From NCBI GenBank assembly GCA_035545855.1, contig DASZXK010000058.1, forward strand, positions 69,673 through 133,672: a stretch of 64,000 nucleotides of DNA. The letters are read 5' to 3'. Position 1 is the stretch's first letter. Every line of letters begins with the position of its first letter. The DNA is from DASZVB01 sp035545855 (GTDB taxonomy: Bacteria > Myxococcota_A > Polyangia > Polyangiales > Polyangiaceae). Position numbers and translations under genes: made by a program. The notes beneath the pieces were generated by a model that was not told the DNA's origin, ran no database searches, and worked only from the letters and a program-made list of their open reading frames with translations. Of this stretch, positions 7,280 to 16,857 are shown piece after piece.

Positions 7280-9199
7280 TCAGTCCTGCCCTTCGCGGGA
7301 CGCCGGACGGAGCTCGGCGGCGAGGCGGGCGGCCATCTCGCGGTAGGCATCGCCGATGCGTCGGTCACGAGGGGCGAGGCGGAGGGCCGTCGCGAGGTGT
7401 CGCTCCGCGGCGCGGACGTCCCGCTGGCTCTCCCACTCGAAGCGCGCAGCGCGCTCCAGCACGAGCGCCGCCTCCAGGGGATCGGCGGGGGAAGAAAGCT
7501 CGAGCGACTCACGGAGCCTCGCGTACGCGAGCGAAGCACCCGCCAGGTCGCCGAGCTTCTCGCGCCACTCGGCCTCGAGGGCGCGCGCCACGACGACCTC
7601 TTCCCGGTCCGAAGCGACGGCGCGAACTCGAGCGACGGCCTGCGGAAGGTCTCCGAGCTTCGCGAGGATCTTCGCGAGATCCACGAGCGCTCCCGCGGGC
7701 ACGTTGCCCTTCTTTTCGCCGAGCGCGAGCGCCCGTTCGAGGAGCGTCACCGCTCGCTCGGCTCGTCCGGACTCGACGAGCGCCCGCCCGAGGCCGGCGG
7801 TGGCCTCGGGATCGTCCGGTAGGTAGCGGAGGGCTCGCTCGAAGAGCCGCCCGCCCACCGCGACGTACCCGGACGAGACGAGCGCGCGCCCCGCACGAAC
7901 GCAGACCTCGTGGCGCGCGCGGTTCCCGACGGCCGCCGCTTCCAGGTGCTCGGCGTCGGAGAGCGCGTCTTTCACGTCGCCGTGTGAGAGCCGCGCCTCG
8001 AACCGCTGCCAGCGCGGGGCGGCGAGCGACGGCGCGCGCGCCACCGCGTCCGAGAGCCAGGCGATCCGCGACGCGGCGTCGTCGGCGTGCGACGCTGCCT
8101 CCAGGAACAGGAGCGCCGCGAGGGGCGCGTATTCCTCCGAACGCGTGGCGGCGGCGATCGCTTCGCGCGCGCCGGCACGGTCACCGACGCGAGCGAGGAG
8201 CGTCGCGCCGATGGTCCCGGACTCCGACAGCGGAAGTGACTCCGACAGGAGCGACAGCGCCGCCTCTGCGCGCTCTCCGGCGAAGGTGTCGATCTCCGCG
8301 ACGAGGCGGCAGAGCTCGGGGTGCCGGGGCGCGCGCTCCAGCGCCAGAACGTATCCCTGGCGGGCGGCGTCGGTGCGCCCCGCCGCGAGATCGTCGTCCG
8401 CGGCGCGCACGAGCTCGGCGAGCTCGACCGCGCGGATCACGTCGTCCGGAAGCGCCGTCGGCGGGAACGTCGTGTCGAACGTGCACGTCACCGCCTCGCC
8501 GTCGGTTTCGACCGGTCCGGCGGCGAGGCCGTCCGCGCTCGGCGCGCGAGCTCCGACCGCGGGCATCACGAGCCGCGAGAGCGCGCCGGCCGCTCCCGCG
8601 AGCGTCAGGACGCGACCGGAGCGCGTGAGCGCGCGTCCGAAGACCGAGTCCACGATGGCGAGAGCGACGCCGAGCGCCGGCCCCCGGAGGCCGGCGCCCC
8701 GCGCGCGGGCGACGACGACGCGTGCATCCCCCATCGACGGCGCATAGAGGAGGTCGAACGCGACGGCGCCCTGTGCGCCGATGGCTCCGACGCCGATTCC
8801 CCCGGGCACCCGGAACACCGACACGGGGCGTTCGAGCCCGCCGAGGATCTCCTTCACTCGCCGGGTCGCGTGACGGCTCGCGGCCTCGAAGGAAAGGCGG
8901 AACGTCAGGCGCTCGAGGCGGCCACGCCGGTGCCGAAACGGCCGCACGCCGCCCGAGAGGTCCACCGGGAAACGGAGGTTCGGGAGCGTCGCCGCGAGCT
9001 CCGTCACTTCGACCGGTCCCACCTCGACCGCCTCGTACAGCTCGAGGCCGAGGACTCCACGAGCGATCGTCAACCGGAGCGGAACCGGAAGCTCGAGGGC
9101 GGGCTCCGGGGACGGCCGGGAGCTCGGTGTGGAAGGGGCACCGTGAGGGCGGATCAAGAGCGAGGGAAATCGTACCAGGGGGAACGGCGGGGCGGGCAA
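7280..9199 (-). CDS. Large TPR-repeat protein
   Basis: A 639-residue protein. The N-terminal ~250 residues form a mixed domain without recognised family (a region near residues 200-240, GRVLTLAGAAGALSRLVMP, is hydrophobic). From about residue 260 to the end there are repeated helical pairs with TPR character, for example AARQGYVLALERAPRHPE, YLPDDPEATAGLGRALVESGRAERAVTLLERALAL and AERHLATALRLAPRDRRIGDAYREMA. Such repeats scaffold protein complexes. No ATG is available at the N-terminus; a TTG preceded by a G-rich run is used, and the true start may be downstream. It follows the MlaC-like gene by 40 bases and is probably in its operon. Confidence 0.7.
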   Translation of the reverse strand: MPAPPFPLVRFPSLLIRPHGAPSTPSSRPSPEPALELPVPLRLTIARGVLGLELYEAVEVGPVEVTELAATLPNLRFPVDLSGGVRPFRHRRGRLERLTFRLSFEAASRHATRRVKEILGGLERPVSVFRVPGGIGVGAIGAQGAVAFDLLYAPSMGDARVVVARARGAGLRGPALGVALAIVDSVFGRALTRSGRVLTLAGAAGALSRLVMPAVGARAPSADGLAAGPVETDGEAVTCTFDTTFPPTALPDDVIRAVELAELVRAADDDLAAGRTDAARQGYVLALERAPRHPELCRLVAEIDTFAGERAEAALSLLSESLPLSESGTIGATLLARVGDRAGAREAIAAATRSEEYAPLAALLFLEAASHADDAASRIAWLSDAVARAPSLAAPRWQRFEARLSHGDVKDALSDAEHLEAAAVGNRARHEVCVRAGRALVSSGYVAVGGRLFERALRYLPDDPEATAGLGRALVESGRAERAVTLLERALALGEKKGNVPAGALVDLAKILAKLGDLPQAVARVRAVASDREEVVVARALEAEWREKLGDLAGASLAYARLRESLELSSPADPLEAALVLERAARFEWESQRDVRAAERHLATALRLAPRDRRIGDAYREMAARLAAELRPASREGQD

Positions 9200-9239
9200 A
9201 TGGCCCGCCCCCGAGGCACCCGCCGGCGACCGCCCCAGG

Positions 9240-9833
9240 TCATTCCGCGCCGGTCGCGAGCTTCCGCTTCATCCGCCGGATGAGCTCCGGGAAGCCGTCC
9301 TTCTTGATGACGCGCCCGAACTGCTGACGGTACGTCCCGACGAGGCTCGACCCCTCCGTGACGATGTCCGAGATGAGCCAGGTCGCGCCCGCCTTGTGGA
9401 CGACGTAGTCGATCGAGACCGGCTCTTCGCGCTCGTTCGAGCGGCTCTGCGCCACCGTCTTCACCCGGAACGCCTGCCCCTCGGGGGACTCGCCGTCGAA
9501 GCGCACTTCGTACGCGGCGGTGCGATCCAGGTTCCTTCGATAGGCGCGCTGCACGAGCTGCTTCAATACGTCCTGGAATTCGCGCCGCTCGGCCTCCGAC
9601 CGGGCGTCCCAGTTGTCCCCGAGGGAGCCCTTCGCGAGGGAGTCGTAGTCGAGGATGTTGTCGAACACCGTCTCGATCTTCTTCTTCGCCGCGGGCCCGG
9701 TCTTCACGAGCTGGCTGAGCTCGGCCTGGCGACCCCGCACGAAGGACTCCGCCGAGTCCGATGCTCCGGCGGTGCACGGAAGAGCGAGCGAGAGGACGAG
9801 AAGGGCGCTACCGAGTCGATGGGAGATCCGCAT
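9240..9833 (-). CDS. mlaC: MlaC/Ttg2D-family phospholipid-binding periplasmic protein
   Basis: A 197-residue secreted protein with a signal peptide (LGSALLVLSLALPCTAGA) and the Tol-organic-solvent/MlaC fold: ETVFDNILDYDSLAKGSLGDNW corresponds to the family's region around residues 50-70, then REFQDVLKQLVQRAYRRNL, the strands YEVRFDG and VSIDYVVHKAGATWLISDIVTEG, and VGTYRQQFGRVIKKDGFPELI near the end. MlaC shuttles phospholipids between outer-membrane MlaA and the inner-membrane MlaFEDB complex. The ABC-transporter partners are not adjacent here. The ATG is preferred to a GTG 9 bases earlier because GGTGA lies at the right distance. Confidence 0.8.
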   Translation of the reverse strand: MRISHRLGSALLVLSLALPCTAGASDSAESFVRGRQAELSQLVKTGPAAKKKIETVFDNILDYDSLAKGSLGDNWDARSEAERREFQDVLKQLVQRAYRRNLDRTAAYEVRFDGESPEGQAFRVKTVAQSRSNEREEPVSIDYVVHKAGATWLISDIVTEGSSLVGTYRQQFGRVIKKDGFPELIRRMKRKLATGAE

Positions 9834-10022
9834 GGGCGTCACCGTTTTCCGAATGTCGTGTCTTCCTACGCCTGGTGCAAGTTCGGAGCCAGTATGTTTC
9901 CCGGATTTCAGCAGGATCGAAATGGCGGTAACCCCGCGGTTTGTCCGAGGTTATGGCGCGGCCGCCGCCCGGGGGCAGCCGGGCGACCGTCGTAACGTCG
10001 CAACACCCGGGTGACCCGGGCG

Positions 10023-11381
10023 TCACGGGGGCGGTGGAACCGAAGACTTCGGGGCTTCGGCAGGGGCGGCGCCCTCGGGAAGGAACGCGCGAGGGCCCAT
10101 GCGGACCCGGAACGTCGCGCCCTGCCCCGATTCGCTCTCGACGTCGATCGCGAACCCGTGCTCGTCCGCGATGCGCTTCACGACCGCGAGCCCGATGCCC
10201 GTCCCGTGAGAGCGCGTCGTGAAGAACGCGTCGAAGAGGTGGCTCCGTGCCTCCGCGTCGATGCCGACGCCCCTGTCCGCGACCGTGAGCACCACGGTGC
10301 CCGCGACGTCCTCGACGCCCACGGACACCTTCCCCCCGGCGCTCGAGGCCTGGACGGCGTTCCGGACGAGGTTCCAGACGAGCTGCCGGAGCTGAGACGG
10401 ATCGGCGCGGACGTACACGGCGTCCGCGCCGGAGAACGCGATGTCGACGTCGCTCACGCCGCGCCCCGACTTTCCGGCCAGGGCCACGACCTCGCGCGCC
10501 GTCGAGGCGGCGTCGACCACGGCGAACTCCGGCCGTTTCGGCCGCGCGACGTCCATCATGTCGGAGACGAGATCGTTCAGACGCGACGCTTCGCGCTGGA
10601 TGATCTCGCAGAGCTTGCGGTCTTCCTCGGACAGCCCGCGACTGGTCCGGAGGAGCTGGATGGACCCGGCGATCGACCCCAGCGGGTTCCTGATCTCGTG
10701 GGCGAGCCCCGTCGCGAGACGGCCGAGCTCGGCGAGGCGCTCCGCCGTCTCGGCGCGCGCCTCGGCCTCCACGATACGGCCGCCGGCGGACGCGAGGCGT
10801 TCGGCGAGATAGCCCGCGAGGAGCGTCACGACGACGATGACGAGGACGTTCAGGACGACGTGAGCCGTGAGCTCCTCGCTCGTGACGAGGTATGCGGTGC
10901 GCGGCTGGTCCGCGGGAGGGAGGATCTGGCCCGTCTGCAGCGCCCAGACGAGCACGCCGTAGAAGGAGATGCCCGCCACGGCGGCGACCGCCGCGCCGCG
11001 CAAGCCGATGAGGAACGCGCCGAGCAGGCACGTGAGGCCATAGAAGGACGTCGCGCCGCTCGACGCACCACCCGTCAGGTAGACGAGCACCGTGAACGCC
11101 GCCTGGTCGAGAACGACCTGAGCGAAGACCAGCCACTCGAGCCACCGCCCGGCGCGGAGGACGGCGGCGTACGCCGCCGCGAGGGCGAAGGCGCCCGCCA
11201 TCGTCGCGATCGCGTACTGGATCGTCTCGGAGCCGACGTCGAAGCCGCGCCGGAAATTGACGATCGCCACGACCCCGAGGGCCACGACGAGCAGCACGAC
11301 GCGGAGAGCGACGGCCCAGGCGAGCCGCCGGGCGAGAGGAACGCCCGCGACGCTCTCGGGAACACCCAGCGTGACGGGCAT
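10023..11381 (-). CDS. pilS: PilS-type membrane sensor histidine kinase
   Basis: A 452-residue inner-membrane kinase. About six hydrophobic segments lie in residues 20-195 with almost no periplasmic loop, as in PilS. The kinase core has the H-box AHEIRNPLGS with phospho-accepting H228, N-box NLVRNAVQ, and ATP-binding DRGVGI and GTGIGLAV. PilS senses pilin levels and phosphorylates the sigma54 activator PilR to control pilA. It starts 15 bases after pilC, which matches the pilC-pilS order in Myxococcus, but no pilR, pilA, pilB or pilT follows; MlaC-like and TPR genes occupy that place. A generic NtrB-like kinase is the alternative. Confidence 0.8.
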   Translation of the reverse strand: MPVTLGVPESVAGVPLARRLAWAVALRVVLLVVALGVVAIVNFRRGFDVGSETIQYAIATMAGAFALAAAYAAVLRAGRWLEWLVFAQVVLDQAAFTVLVYLTGGASSGATSFYGLTCLLGAFLIGLRGAAVAAVAGISFYGVLVWALQTGQILPPADQPRTAYLVTSEELTAHVVLNVLVIVVVTLLAGYLAERLASAGGRIVEAEARAETAERLAELGRLATGLAHEIRNPLGSIAGSIQLLRTSRGLSEEDRKLCEIIQREASRLNDLVSDMMDVARPKRPEFAVVDAASTAREVVALAGKSGRGVSDVDIAFSGADAVYVRADPSQLRQLVWNLVRNAVQASSAGGKVSVGVEDVAGTVVLTVADRGVGIDAEARSHLFDAFFTTRSHGTGIGLAVVKRIADEHGFAIDVESESGQGATFRVRMGPRAFLPEGAAPAEAPKSSVPPPP

Positions 11382-11396
11382 CGTCGCCCCGCGCCG

Positions 11397-12611
11397 TCAG
11401 TCGGCCTTGATGTTGCCAGCGAGCGAGAAGATCGGAAGGTACATGCTGACCAGGACGACGCCGACCATTCCGCCGATTCCGACCATCATGATCGGCTCGA
11501 GCATGCTCGTGAGGGACGCGACCGCGATGTCCGTCTCTTCCTCGTAGAAGTCGGCAATCTTGTTCAGCATCTGGTCGAGGGCGCCCGTCTGCTCCCCGAC
11601 GGCGATCATCTGGACGACCATGTCGGGGAACACCTTCGCCTCCATGAGGGGTTCCGCCATGTTCTTGCCTTCGCTGATGCGCTGGCGAACGAGCATGATG
11701 CCGCTCTCGATGACGACGTTGCCGGCCGTCTTCGCGCAGATCTCGAGCGCGTCGAGGATGGGCACGCCGGACTGGAGGAGCGTTCCGAGCGTACGAGTGA
11801 ACCGCGCGACCGCGATCTTCTGGAGGACGACGCCCATCACCGGGAGCTTCAGGAGCGCCTGGTGAACGGCTCGCGTTCCCTGCGGCGTGCGGTACGCGTA
11901 CACGGCGCCCGTCCCGGCGCCGGCCCCCACGACGATCACGAGCGGCAGGTAGCTCACGAAGCTGTGGGACAGCGCGACCATGAATCGCGTGAGCACGGGG
12001 AGGTTGTCCTTCCCGCCGCCGAACTCCTTGAACATGTTCTCGAACGCGGGGATGACGAACGTGAGCATCACCGCCATCACGCCGATGGCGATGAAGAACA
12101 CGATCATCGGGTAGGAGAGCGCGCCCCGGAGCTGCCGGATGAGCTTCTGGCGCTTCTCCAGGTACACGGAGAGACGCGTCATGATGCTGTCCAGGATGCC
12201 GCCCGTCTCACCGGCGCGAACCAGGTTGGAGAACAGCTCGTCGAACACCTTCGGGTGGCGAGCGAGCGCGTCGCTGAACGTCGACCCCTGCTCGACCGCG
12301 TTCTTCACCTCCCGCAGAATCGTCTGGAAATTCGGATTCTTCTGCTGGCTCGCGAGGATCTCCAGGCACTGAACGAGCGGCAGCCCGGCGTCGATCATCG
12401 TGGCGAAGAGGCGGGTGAACGTGACGAGGTCCCTCGTCTCGACGCCGCCGCCGAAGGGGTTCTTGAACTTGAAGCCCTTCCGCCGGACCCGGACCGGGTT
12501 CAGGTTCTGCTGGCGCAGGCGGTTGTTGACGGTCTCGGCGTCCTCCGCCTCCATCGTCCCGCGACGGACTTCGCCGCTTCGCGCGCGCGCTTCCCAGGTG
12601 AATTCGGCCAT
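11397..12611 (-). CDS. pilC: Type IV pilus inner-membrane platform protein PilC
   Basis: A 404-residue GspF/PilC protein of normal length, with two T2SSF domains (about residues 70-195 and 275-398), each followed by hydrophobic helices. Signature segments include FTWEARARSGEVRRGTMEA at the N-terminus, LVTFTRLFATMIDAGLPLVQCLEIL, the LSYPMIVFFIAIGVMAVMLTFVIPAF membrane region (cited in part), LLQSGVPILDALEI, and a C-terminal LEPIMMVGIGGMVG helix. PilC docks the pilus assembly ATPases PilB and PilT. The ATG giving MAEFTWEA is the standard family start. It leads the pilC-pilS operon and is divergent from the beta-lactamase-fold gene. Confidence 0.95.
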   Translation of the reverse strand: MAEFTWEARARSGEVRRGTMEAEDAETVNNRLRQQNLNPVRVRRKGFKFKNPFGGGVETRDLVTFTRLFATMIDAGLPLVQCLEILASQQKNPNFQTILREVKNAVEQGSTFSDALARHPKVFDELFSNLVRAGETGGILDSIMTRLSVYLEKRQKLIRQLRGALSYPMIVFFIAIGVMAVMLTFVIPAFENMFKEFGGGKDNLPVLTRFMVALSHSFVSYLPLVIVVGAGAGTGAVYAYRTPQGTRAVHQALLKLPVMGVVLQKIAVARFTRTLGTLLQSGVPILDALEICAKTAGNVVIESGIMLVRQRISEGKNMAEPLMEAKVFPDMVVQMIAVGEQTGALDQMLNKIADFYEEETDIAVASLTSMLEPIMMVGIGGMVGVVLVSMYLPIFSLAGNIKAD

Positions 12612-12744
12612 GGACGGACCCCGGGCGAAACCCGAGGCAGGATAAAGCTTACTCCGGACCGCCGAGGAGGCCCAAGCTAATGGGCCCCGGGACGTCGCTT
12701 TCGCGCTCGGCTTCGCGCTAGCTTTCCGTCGCGAGAAAGGCGAG

Positions 12745-13890
12745 ATGCGACCCGGGCGAGCCGAGATTTCTCCGTCGCTGGACGACCTGGTCGCACGGAC
12801 CATCGTCCTCCCCGGGGTCGCGCCAGGGGGCGTCGTCGCCGCAGGAAAACGGCTGGCTTCCGGCTTCCAGTTCGCGGTCGGCAGCGCGGGCGTTCGGTCC
12901 GCCCGCCGCCCCGAGCCGGTCGACCCGGCGACTCCCTACGACCTCGCGAGCGTGACGAAGCCCTTCGTCGCGGCGACGGCGGCACGGCTCGAACGGTCCG
13001 GCACGCTCTCCTTCGGCCAGAGGCTCGGCGACCTGGTCCCCGAGCTCCGGGAGACCCCCGCGGGACCGAGGACGCTGGAGCACCTCCTCTCGCACCGCTC
13101 CGGCCTGTCGGCCCACGGCGCACTATACGCCCCGCTCACGACGGGTGGGACCGTCGACCCCGAGGCGGCGATCCGGCTCGCGGCCACGTGGATGCGCCCC
13201 GAATGCCTCGCGGAGCCCCCGTTCGAGGGGCATCCGCCCGTGTACAGCGATCTCGGGTACTTGCTCCTCGGGCTCTGCCTCGAGCGCGCCGCGGGGGCGC
13301 CCCTCGAGGCGCTGGTGCGGCGCGAGATCTCGGAGCCGCTCGGCCTGCGCGTGGGGAGCGCGCGTGAGCTCCGGAACGAGAGTCCGTCCTTCGACGCGCG
13401 GGTCGCGCCGACGGAGACCGTGGGATTCCGCGGAGGCGAGATCGTCGGTCGGGTCCACGACGAGAACGCCTGGGCCGTGTCGGGCGACGCCCTGTCCGGC
13501 CATGCCGGGCTCTTCGGGACGGCGCTCGACGTCGCGCGCTTCGGCGCGGCGATGCTCGACGCACTCGCCGGCCGCGCACCGGAGTTCCTGTCCGCGGGAG
13601 AGGCGGCGCGGCTCGTGGTTCCCCGTGCGGGCGGCACGCTCCGCGCCGGCTTCGACGGGCGCGCGGAGGAGGGCTCGAGCGCCGGCGCCCGCTTCGGCCC
13701 CCGCTCCTTCGGGCACCTCGGGTTCACCGGGACGAGCCTCTGGTGCGACCCGGATGCGGACGTCGTCGCGGTGCTCCTGACGAATCGCGTCTCCCCCACC
13801 CGGGACAACGTGAAGATCCGGATCGCCCGGCCGGACGTCCACGACGCCCTCCACCAGGCGGCAACGGGCCTTTCAGCCGGGTCCGGCTGA
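12745..13890 (+). CDS. Serine hydrolase of the beta-lactamase (class C/EstB) family
   Basis: A 381-residue protein of the beta-lactamase/transpeptidase-like fold. The nucleophile motif SVTK (S69-K72), the second-motif YSD near residue 172 and the third-motif HLG near residue 330 are in order. YSD instead of YAN and HLG/HxG instead of KTG are typical of esterase- or D-peptidase-like members rather than true cephalosporinases. There is no signal peptide, so it is predicted cytoplasmic, which also speaks against antibiotic resistance. AAAGGCGAG precedes the ATG. Substrate unknown. Confidence 0.85.
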   Translation: MRPGRAEISPSLDDLVARTIVLPGVAPGGVVAAGKRLASGFQFAVGSAGVRSARRPEPVDPATPYDLASVTKPFVAATAARLERSGTLSFGQRLGDLVPELRETPAGPRTLEHLLSHRSGLSAHGALYAPLTTGGTVDPEAAIRLAATWMRPECLAEPPFEGHPPVYSDLGYLLLGLCLERAAGAPLEALVRREISEPLGLRVGSARELRNESPSFDARVAPTETVGFRGGEIVGRVHDENAWAVSGDALSGHAGLFGTALDVARFGAAMLDALAGRAPEFLSAGEAARLVVPRAGGTLRAGFDGRAEEGSSAGARFGPRSFGHLGFTGTSLWCDPDADVVAVLLTNRVSPTRDNVKIRIARPDVHDALHQAATGLSAGSG

Positions 13891-14029
13891 GGTCAAAGGT
13901 GGCGGATGAAGAGCGAGCCGAGGCGAGCGACGACGAGTCGGAGGCCGAGAAGAACCCCGGAAAAGCTCGACTATTTCCTATGTCGACTTGGCCTCCGCGG
14001 CGAATCACGGCAGGCTAGAGGGCCCAGGA

Positions 14030-15358
14030 ATGTGGAAGCTCTCGATTGAGGACGACCAGGCGAACCAGACCGTGGTGGATCTGGTCCGTGACGAGTACTC
14101 CGTGGGTCGCGACGTCGCGAACACGGTCCGTCTCACCGAGCGCAACATTTCGAGGAAGCACGCGACCCTCCGCCGCGAGGGCGGCGCGTGGAAGGTCCGG
14201 GATCAGAAGAGCTACAACGGCTGCTTCGTGAACGGCGCCCGGGTCGTGGGCGAGCACGAGCTGAAGCACGGCGATCTCCTCCAGCTCGGCGACTATCGGC
14301 TCGAGCTGCTCGACGACACGGTCGCGCCGCGTCCCGACCCGGACAGCAAGACCGCCACCTTGCCCGGGCGTCAGAGCCAGACGATCCGCGATCTTCCGAA
14401 CCGGCTCGTCATGATCCTGGGCCCGGCGCTCGGCGCGAGCTTCCCGCTGCTCGACAAGCGGGTCGTCATCGGGCGCGGCGAGGACTGCGATCTCCCCGTG
14501 AACGACACGTCCGTCTCGCGTGTCCACGCCGAGATCCACGCGCTCGAAGGCGGCAAGTACGAGGTCATGGACCGGGACAGCTCGAACGGCGTCCGGGTGA
14601 ACGGCGTCGAGCTGAAGCGCGCGATCCTCGACGCGGGAGACGTGATCGAGCTCGGAGACGTCCAGCTCAAGTTCGTGCCGGCGGGCCAGGTGTACCTTCC
14701 CCAGGAGCCGCCCGTCGGTCGTCGGCAAAACACGCTCGAGCCGGGCTCCTCCGATCACGTCCCGGCGCCCCGTCGCTCGCGATCGCTGGTGATCGTCGGC
14801 GCGCTCGCGGTGGTCGCCGTCGCCCTGGCCGTCACGCTCCGGCGCGGGGACGACGGCGCGCCCGTCACGGGAACGACCGAGGTGAACCCGGCGTCGCGCG
14901 CCCTGGACGAAGCGCGGGATCTCATGGCGAAGGGAGACGTGGAAGGCGCGCTCCGGAAGTCCCAGGAGATCCCGGAGGACAGCAACCTCAGGGAGTCCAC
15001 GACGTTCAAGGAGATCCAGGCGAAGTGGGCGGACACCGTCTTCGAGCAGGCCTCGAAGGAGACGGACCGTACGCGGAAACGCTCGCTGCTCGACCTCATC
15101 GCGAAGTCTCCGGACGTGGGCTCGATGCAGCGGAAGCGCGCCGCGAACGAGATCGCGACGCTCGACGCGGACAGCGTCGGCATCGACGAGCTCCCCGCCG
15201 CGGGAAAGGCGCCGCCGAAGCCCGGGGACGCCCCCGCCGTGCCCGTCGCGACGCCCCCGACGCCGCGCGAGCCCGCGCCCCCGCCGGCCGCGGCGCCGCC
15301 GCCGCCGAAGAAGAAGTCGGATCCCAAGGGCGGGCTCGTGCGCGACACGCCGTTCTGA
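14030..15358 (+). CDS. Membrane protein with two FHA domains
   Basis: A 442-residue protein. FHA 1 spans about residues 1-95 (GR26-27, SRKH41-44, YNG62-64) and FHA 2 about 125-215 (GR148-149, SRVH163-166, SNG185-187); both keep the phosphothreonine-binding Ser, Arg and Asn positions. A single transmembrane helix lies at about 252-270, followed by a helical domain of about 110 residues and a Pro/Ala-rich tail. The FHA domains would be cytoplasmic and read Ser/Thr-kinase phosphorylation, which is abundant in myxobacteria. It is followed after 20 bases by an SGNH hydrolase, so a phospho-regulated envelope function is a possible inference. Confidence 0.85.
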   Translation: MWKLSIEDDQANQTVVDLVRDEYSVGRDVANTVRLTERNISRKHATLRREGGAWKVRDQKSYNGCFVNGARVVGEHELKHGDLLQLGDYRLELLDDTVAPRPDPDSKTATLPGRQSQTIRDLPNRLVMILGPALGASFPLLDKRVVIGRGEDCDLPVNDTSVSRVHAEIHALEGGKYEVMDRDSSNGVRVNGVELKRAILDAGDVIELGDVQLKFVPAGQVYLPQEPPVGRRQNTLEPGSSDHVPAPRRSRSLVIVGALAVVAVALAVTLRRGDDGAPVTGTTEVNPASRALDEARDLMAKGDVEGALRKSQEIPEDSNLRESTTFKEIQAKWADTVFEQASKETDRTRKRSLLDLIAKSPDVGSMQRKRAANEIATLDADSVGIDELPAAGKAPPKPGDAPAVPVATPPTPREPAPPPAAAPPPPKKKSDPKGGLVRDTPF

Positions 15359-15377
15359 GCCGGGACCCGGGAAACCC

Positions 15378-16850
15378 GTGCAAGCCGCTCCGCCGACGGA
15401 CCGAGCCGGGACGACGGCGTCCGTCCTCCGCTCGAAGCCGGTGCTCGCGGTGCTGACGCTCCTCGCCGTGGCGGCGATCCCCGAGCTCGTTCCGGTGCTT
15501 GCCCGCTACCGCCTGCTCTCGCCGCGACCCGTCGTCTCTGCCGCCCCCGCCGCCATCCCGCCGCCGGAGACGGCGCTCGGCGAGACCGAGCTTCCGTCCA
15601 CGGGCGAGTCGCGTCCGGATCTCGCGCAGCCCGAGAAGCTCGAGGAACGCCTCGAGCGACGCGGCCCCATCGCGGACGACGGCGAGACCGCGCCGCAGCA
15701 CGGCGCGACGGACACTTCCCCCGTCGCCGTCGTGGACGAGTCGAGATCCCTCGCTCGCTTCTACGCGGCGCTCTCGCGGACCGAGAAGCGGGAGAAGGGC
15801 GCCATCTCCCGGGTCGTGTTCTTCGGAGACTCCGTCGTGGCGAGCGACTTCGGCACGGGGACGCTCCGTCGCCTGCTCCAGAAGCGGTTCGGGGACGCGG
15901 GCCACGGGTTCGTCCTCGCCGCGAGCGCGTGGCCGCAGTACTTCCACAACGACGTCTACCGCTACGCGGACAAGGGGTTCCGCGCGAGCCGCGTCGTGGG
16001 GCCTCGCGCCTCGGACGGCCTGTACGGACTCGGCGGCGTTTCGTTCGTCGGAGCGCCGGGCCTTCGCTCCCGCGTGGGAACGAGCAAATCCGGATCGTAC
16101 GGTCGGAGAGTCTCGCGATTCGAGCTCGCCTACGTGGAGGAGCCGGGCGGCGGATTGCTGGAGCTCTTGCTCGACGGCGCGGCCCGTCCGCCGATCGACA
16201 CGAACGGGCCGGAGAAACGCGTCGCCTTCGCGGAGATCCGGACGGAGGACGGAGAGCACGAGCTCGAGCTCAAGACGGCCCGCGCGAACGTCCGTCTGTT
16301 CGGGATGGTGCTCGAGCGCGACGAGCCCGGAGTGGTCCTCGACGCCATCGGGCTCGTCGGCGCGCGCCTCCGGACACTGGACGAGAGCGACGACGACGAC
16401 TTCGCGAGAGCGCTCGCCTGGCGGAAGCCGAATCTCGTGGCGTACCAGTTCGGCGCGAACGAGAGCGGCGACGGATTCGCCTACCCGATGCCCGAATACC
16501 ACCGGACGATGAAGGAGCTCCTCCAGAAGGTGCAGCGCGCGGTGCCGGACGCAGCATGCCTCGTCGTCGGAGCGATGGACCGCGCGCGGAAGGAGGACGG
16601 GCACCTCGTCACGCTGCCCATCATCCCGATCCTGGTGGAGGAGCAGCGGCGCGTCGCGGCGGAGGTCGGCTGCGCGTACTACGCCACGTACGACGCGATG
16701 GGCGGACGCGGCTCGATGGGCGCCTGGGTGCGGAAGGGCTTCGGCGCGGGAGACTTCACCCATCCGACGAGCTGGGGCGCCGATCAGCTCGGGCGGTGGC
16801 TCTACTCGGCGCTGATGACGGGATACGACGCGCGCGGGGGCGGGCGCTGA
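15378..16850 (+). CDS. SGNH/GDSL hydrolase-like protein, membrane-anchored
   Basis: A 490-residue protein starting at GTG. A hydrophobic helix at about residues 20-42 anchors it, then a Pro/Glu-rich linker to residue 120. The catalytic domain has block I FFGDSVVASDF (nucleophile S152), block II GLGG, block III FGANESG and block V DFTH (DxxH), so the full Ser-His machinery of the SGNH family is present. Members deacetylate polysaccharides or act as O-acyltransferase partners; the substrate here is unknown. It lies in an operon with the FHA protein and is tail-to-tail with a paralogue 8 bases away. Confidence 0.8.
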   Translation: MQAAPPTDRAGTTASVLRSKPVLAVLTLLAVAAIPELVPVLARYRLLSPRPVVSAAPAAIPPPETALGETELPSTGESRPDLAQPEKLEERLERRGPIADDGETAPQHGATDTSPVAVVDESRSLARFYAALSRTEKREKGAISRVVFFGDSVVASDFGTGTLRRLLQKRFGDAGHGFVLAASAWPQYFHNDVYRYADKGFRASRVVGPRASDGLYGLGGVSFVGAPGLRSRVGTSKSGSYGRRVSRFELAYVEEPGGGLLELLLDGAARPPIDTNGPEKRVAFAEIRTEDGEHELELKTARANVRLFGMVLERDEPGVVLDAIGLVGARLRTLDESDDDDFARALAWRKPNLVAYQFGANESGDGFAYPMPEYHRTMKELLQKVQRAVPDAACLVVGAMDRARKEDGHLVTLPIIPILVEEQRRVAAEVGCAYYATYDAMGGRGSMGAWVRKGFGAGDFTHPTSWGADQLGRWLYSALMTGYDARGGGR

Positions 16851-16857
16851 GCCCCGC

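Noticed and set aside
10011..12680. Open frame of about 890 codons opposite pilC and pilS
   Set aside because: Dense in charged residues with no recognisable domain, while the opposite strand encodes two complete well-conserved pilus proteins.
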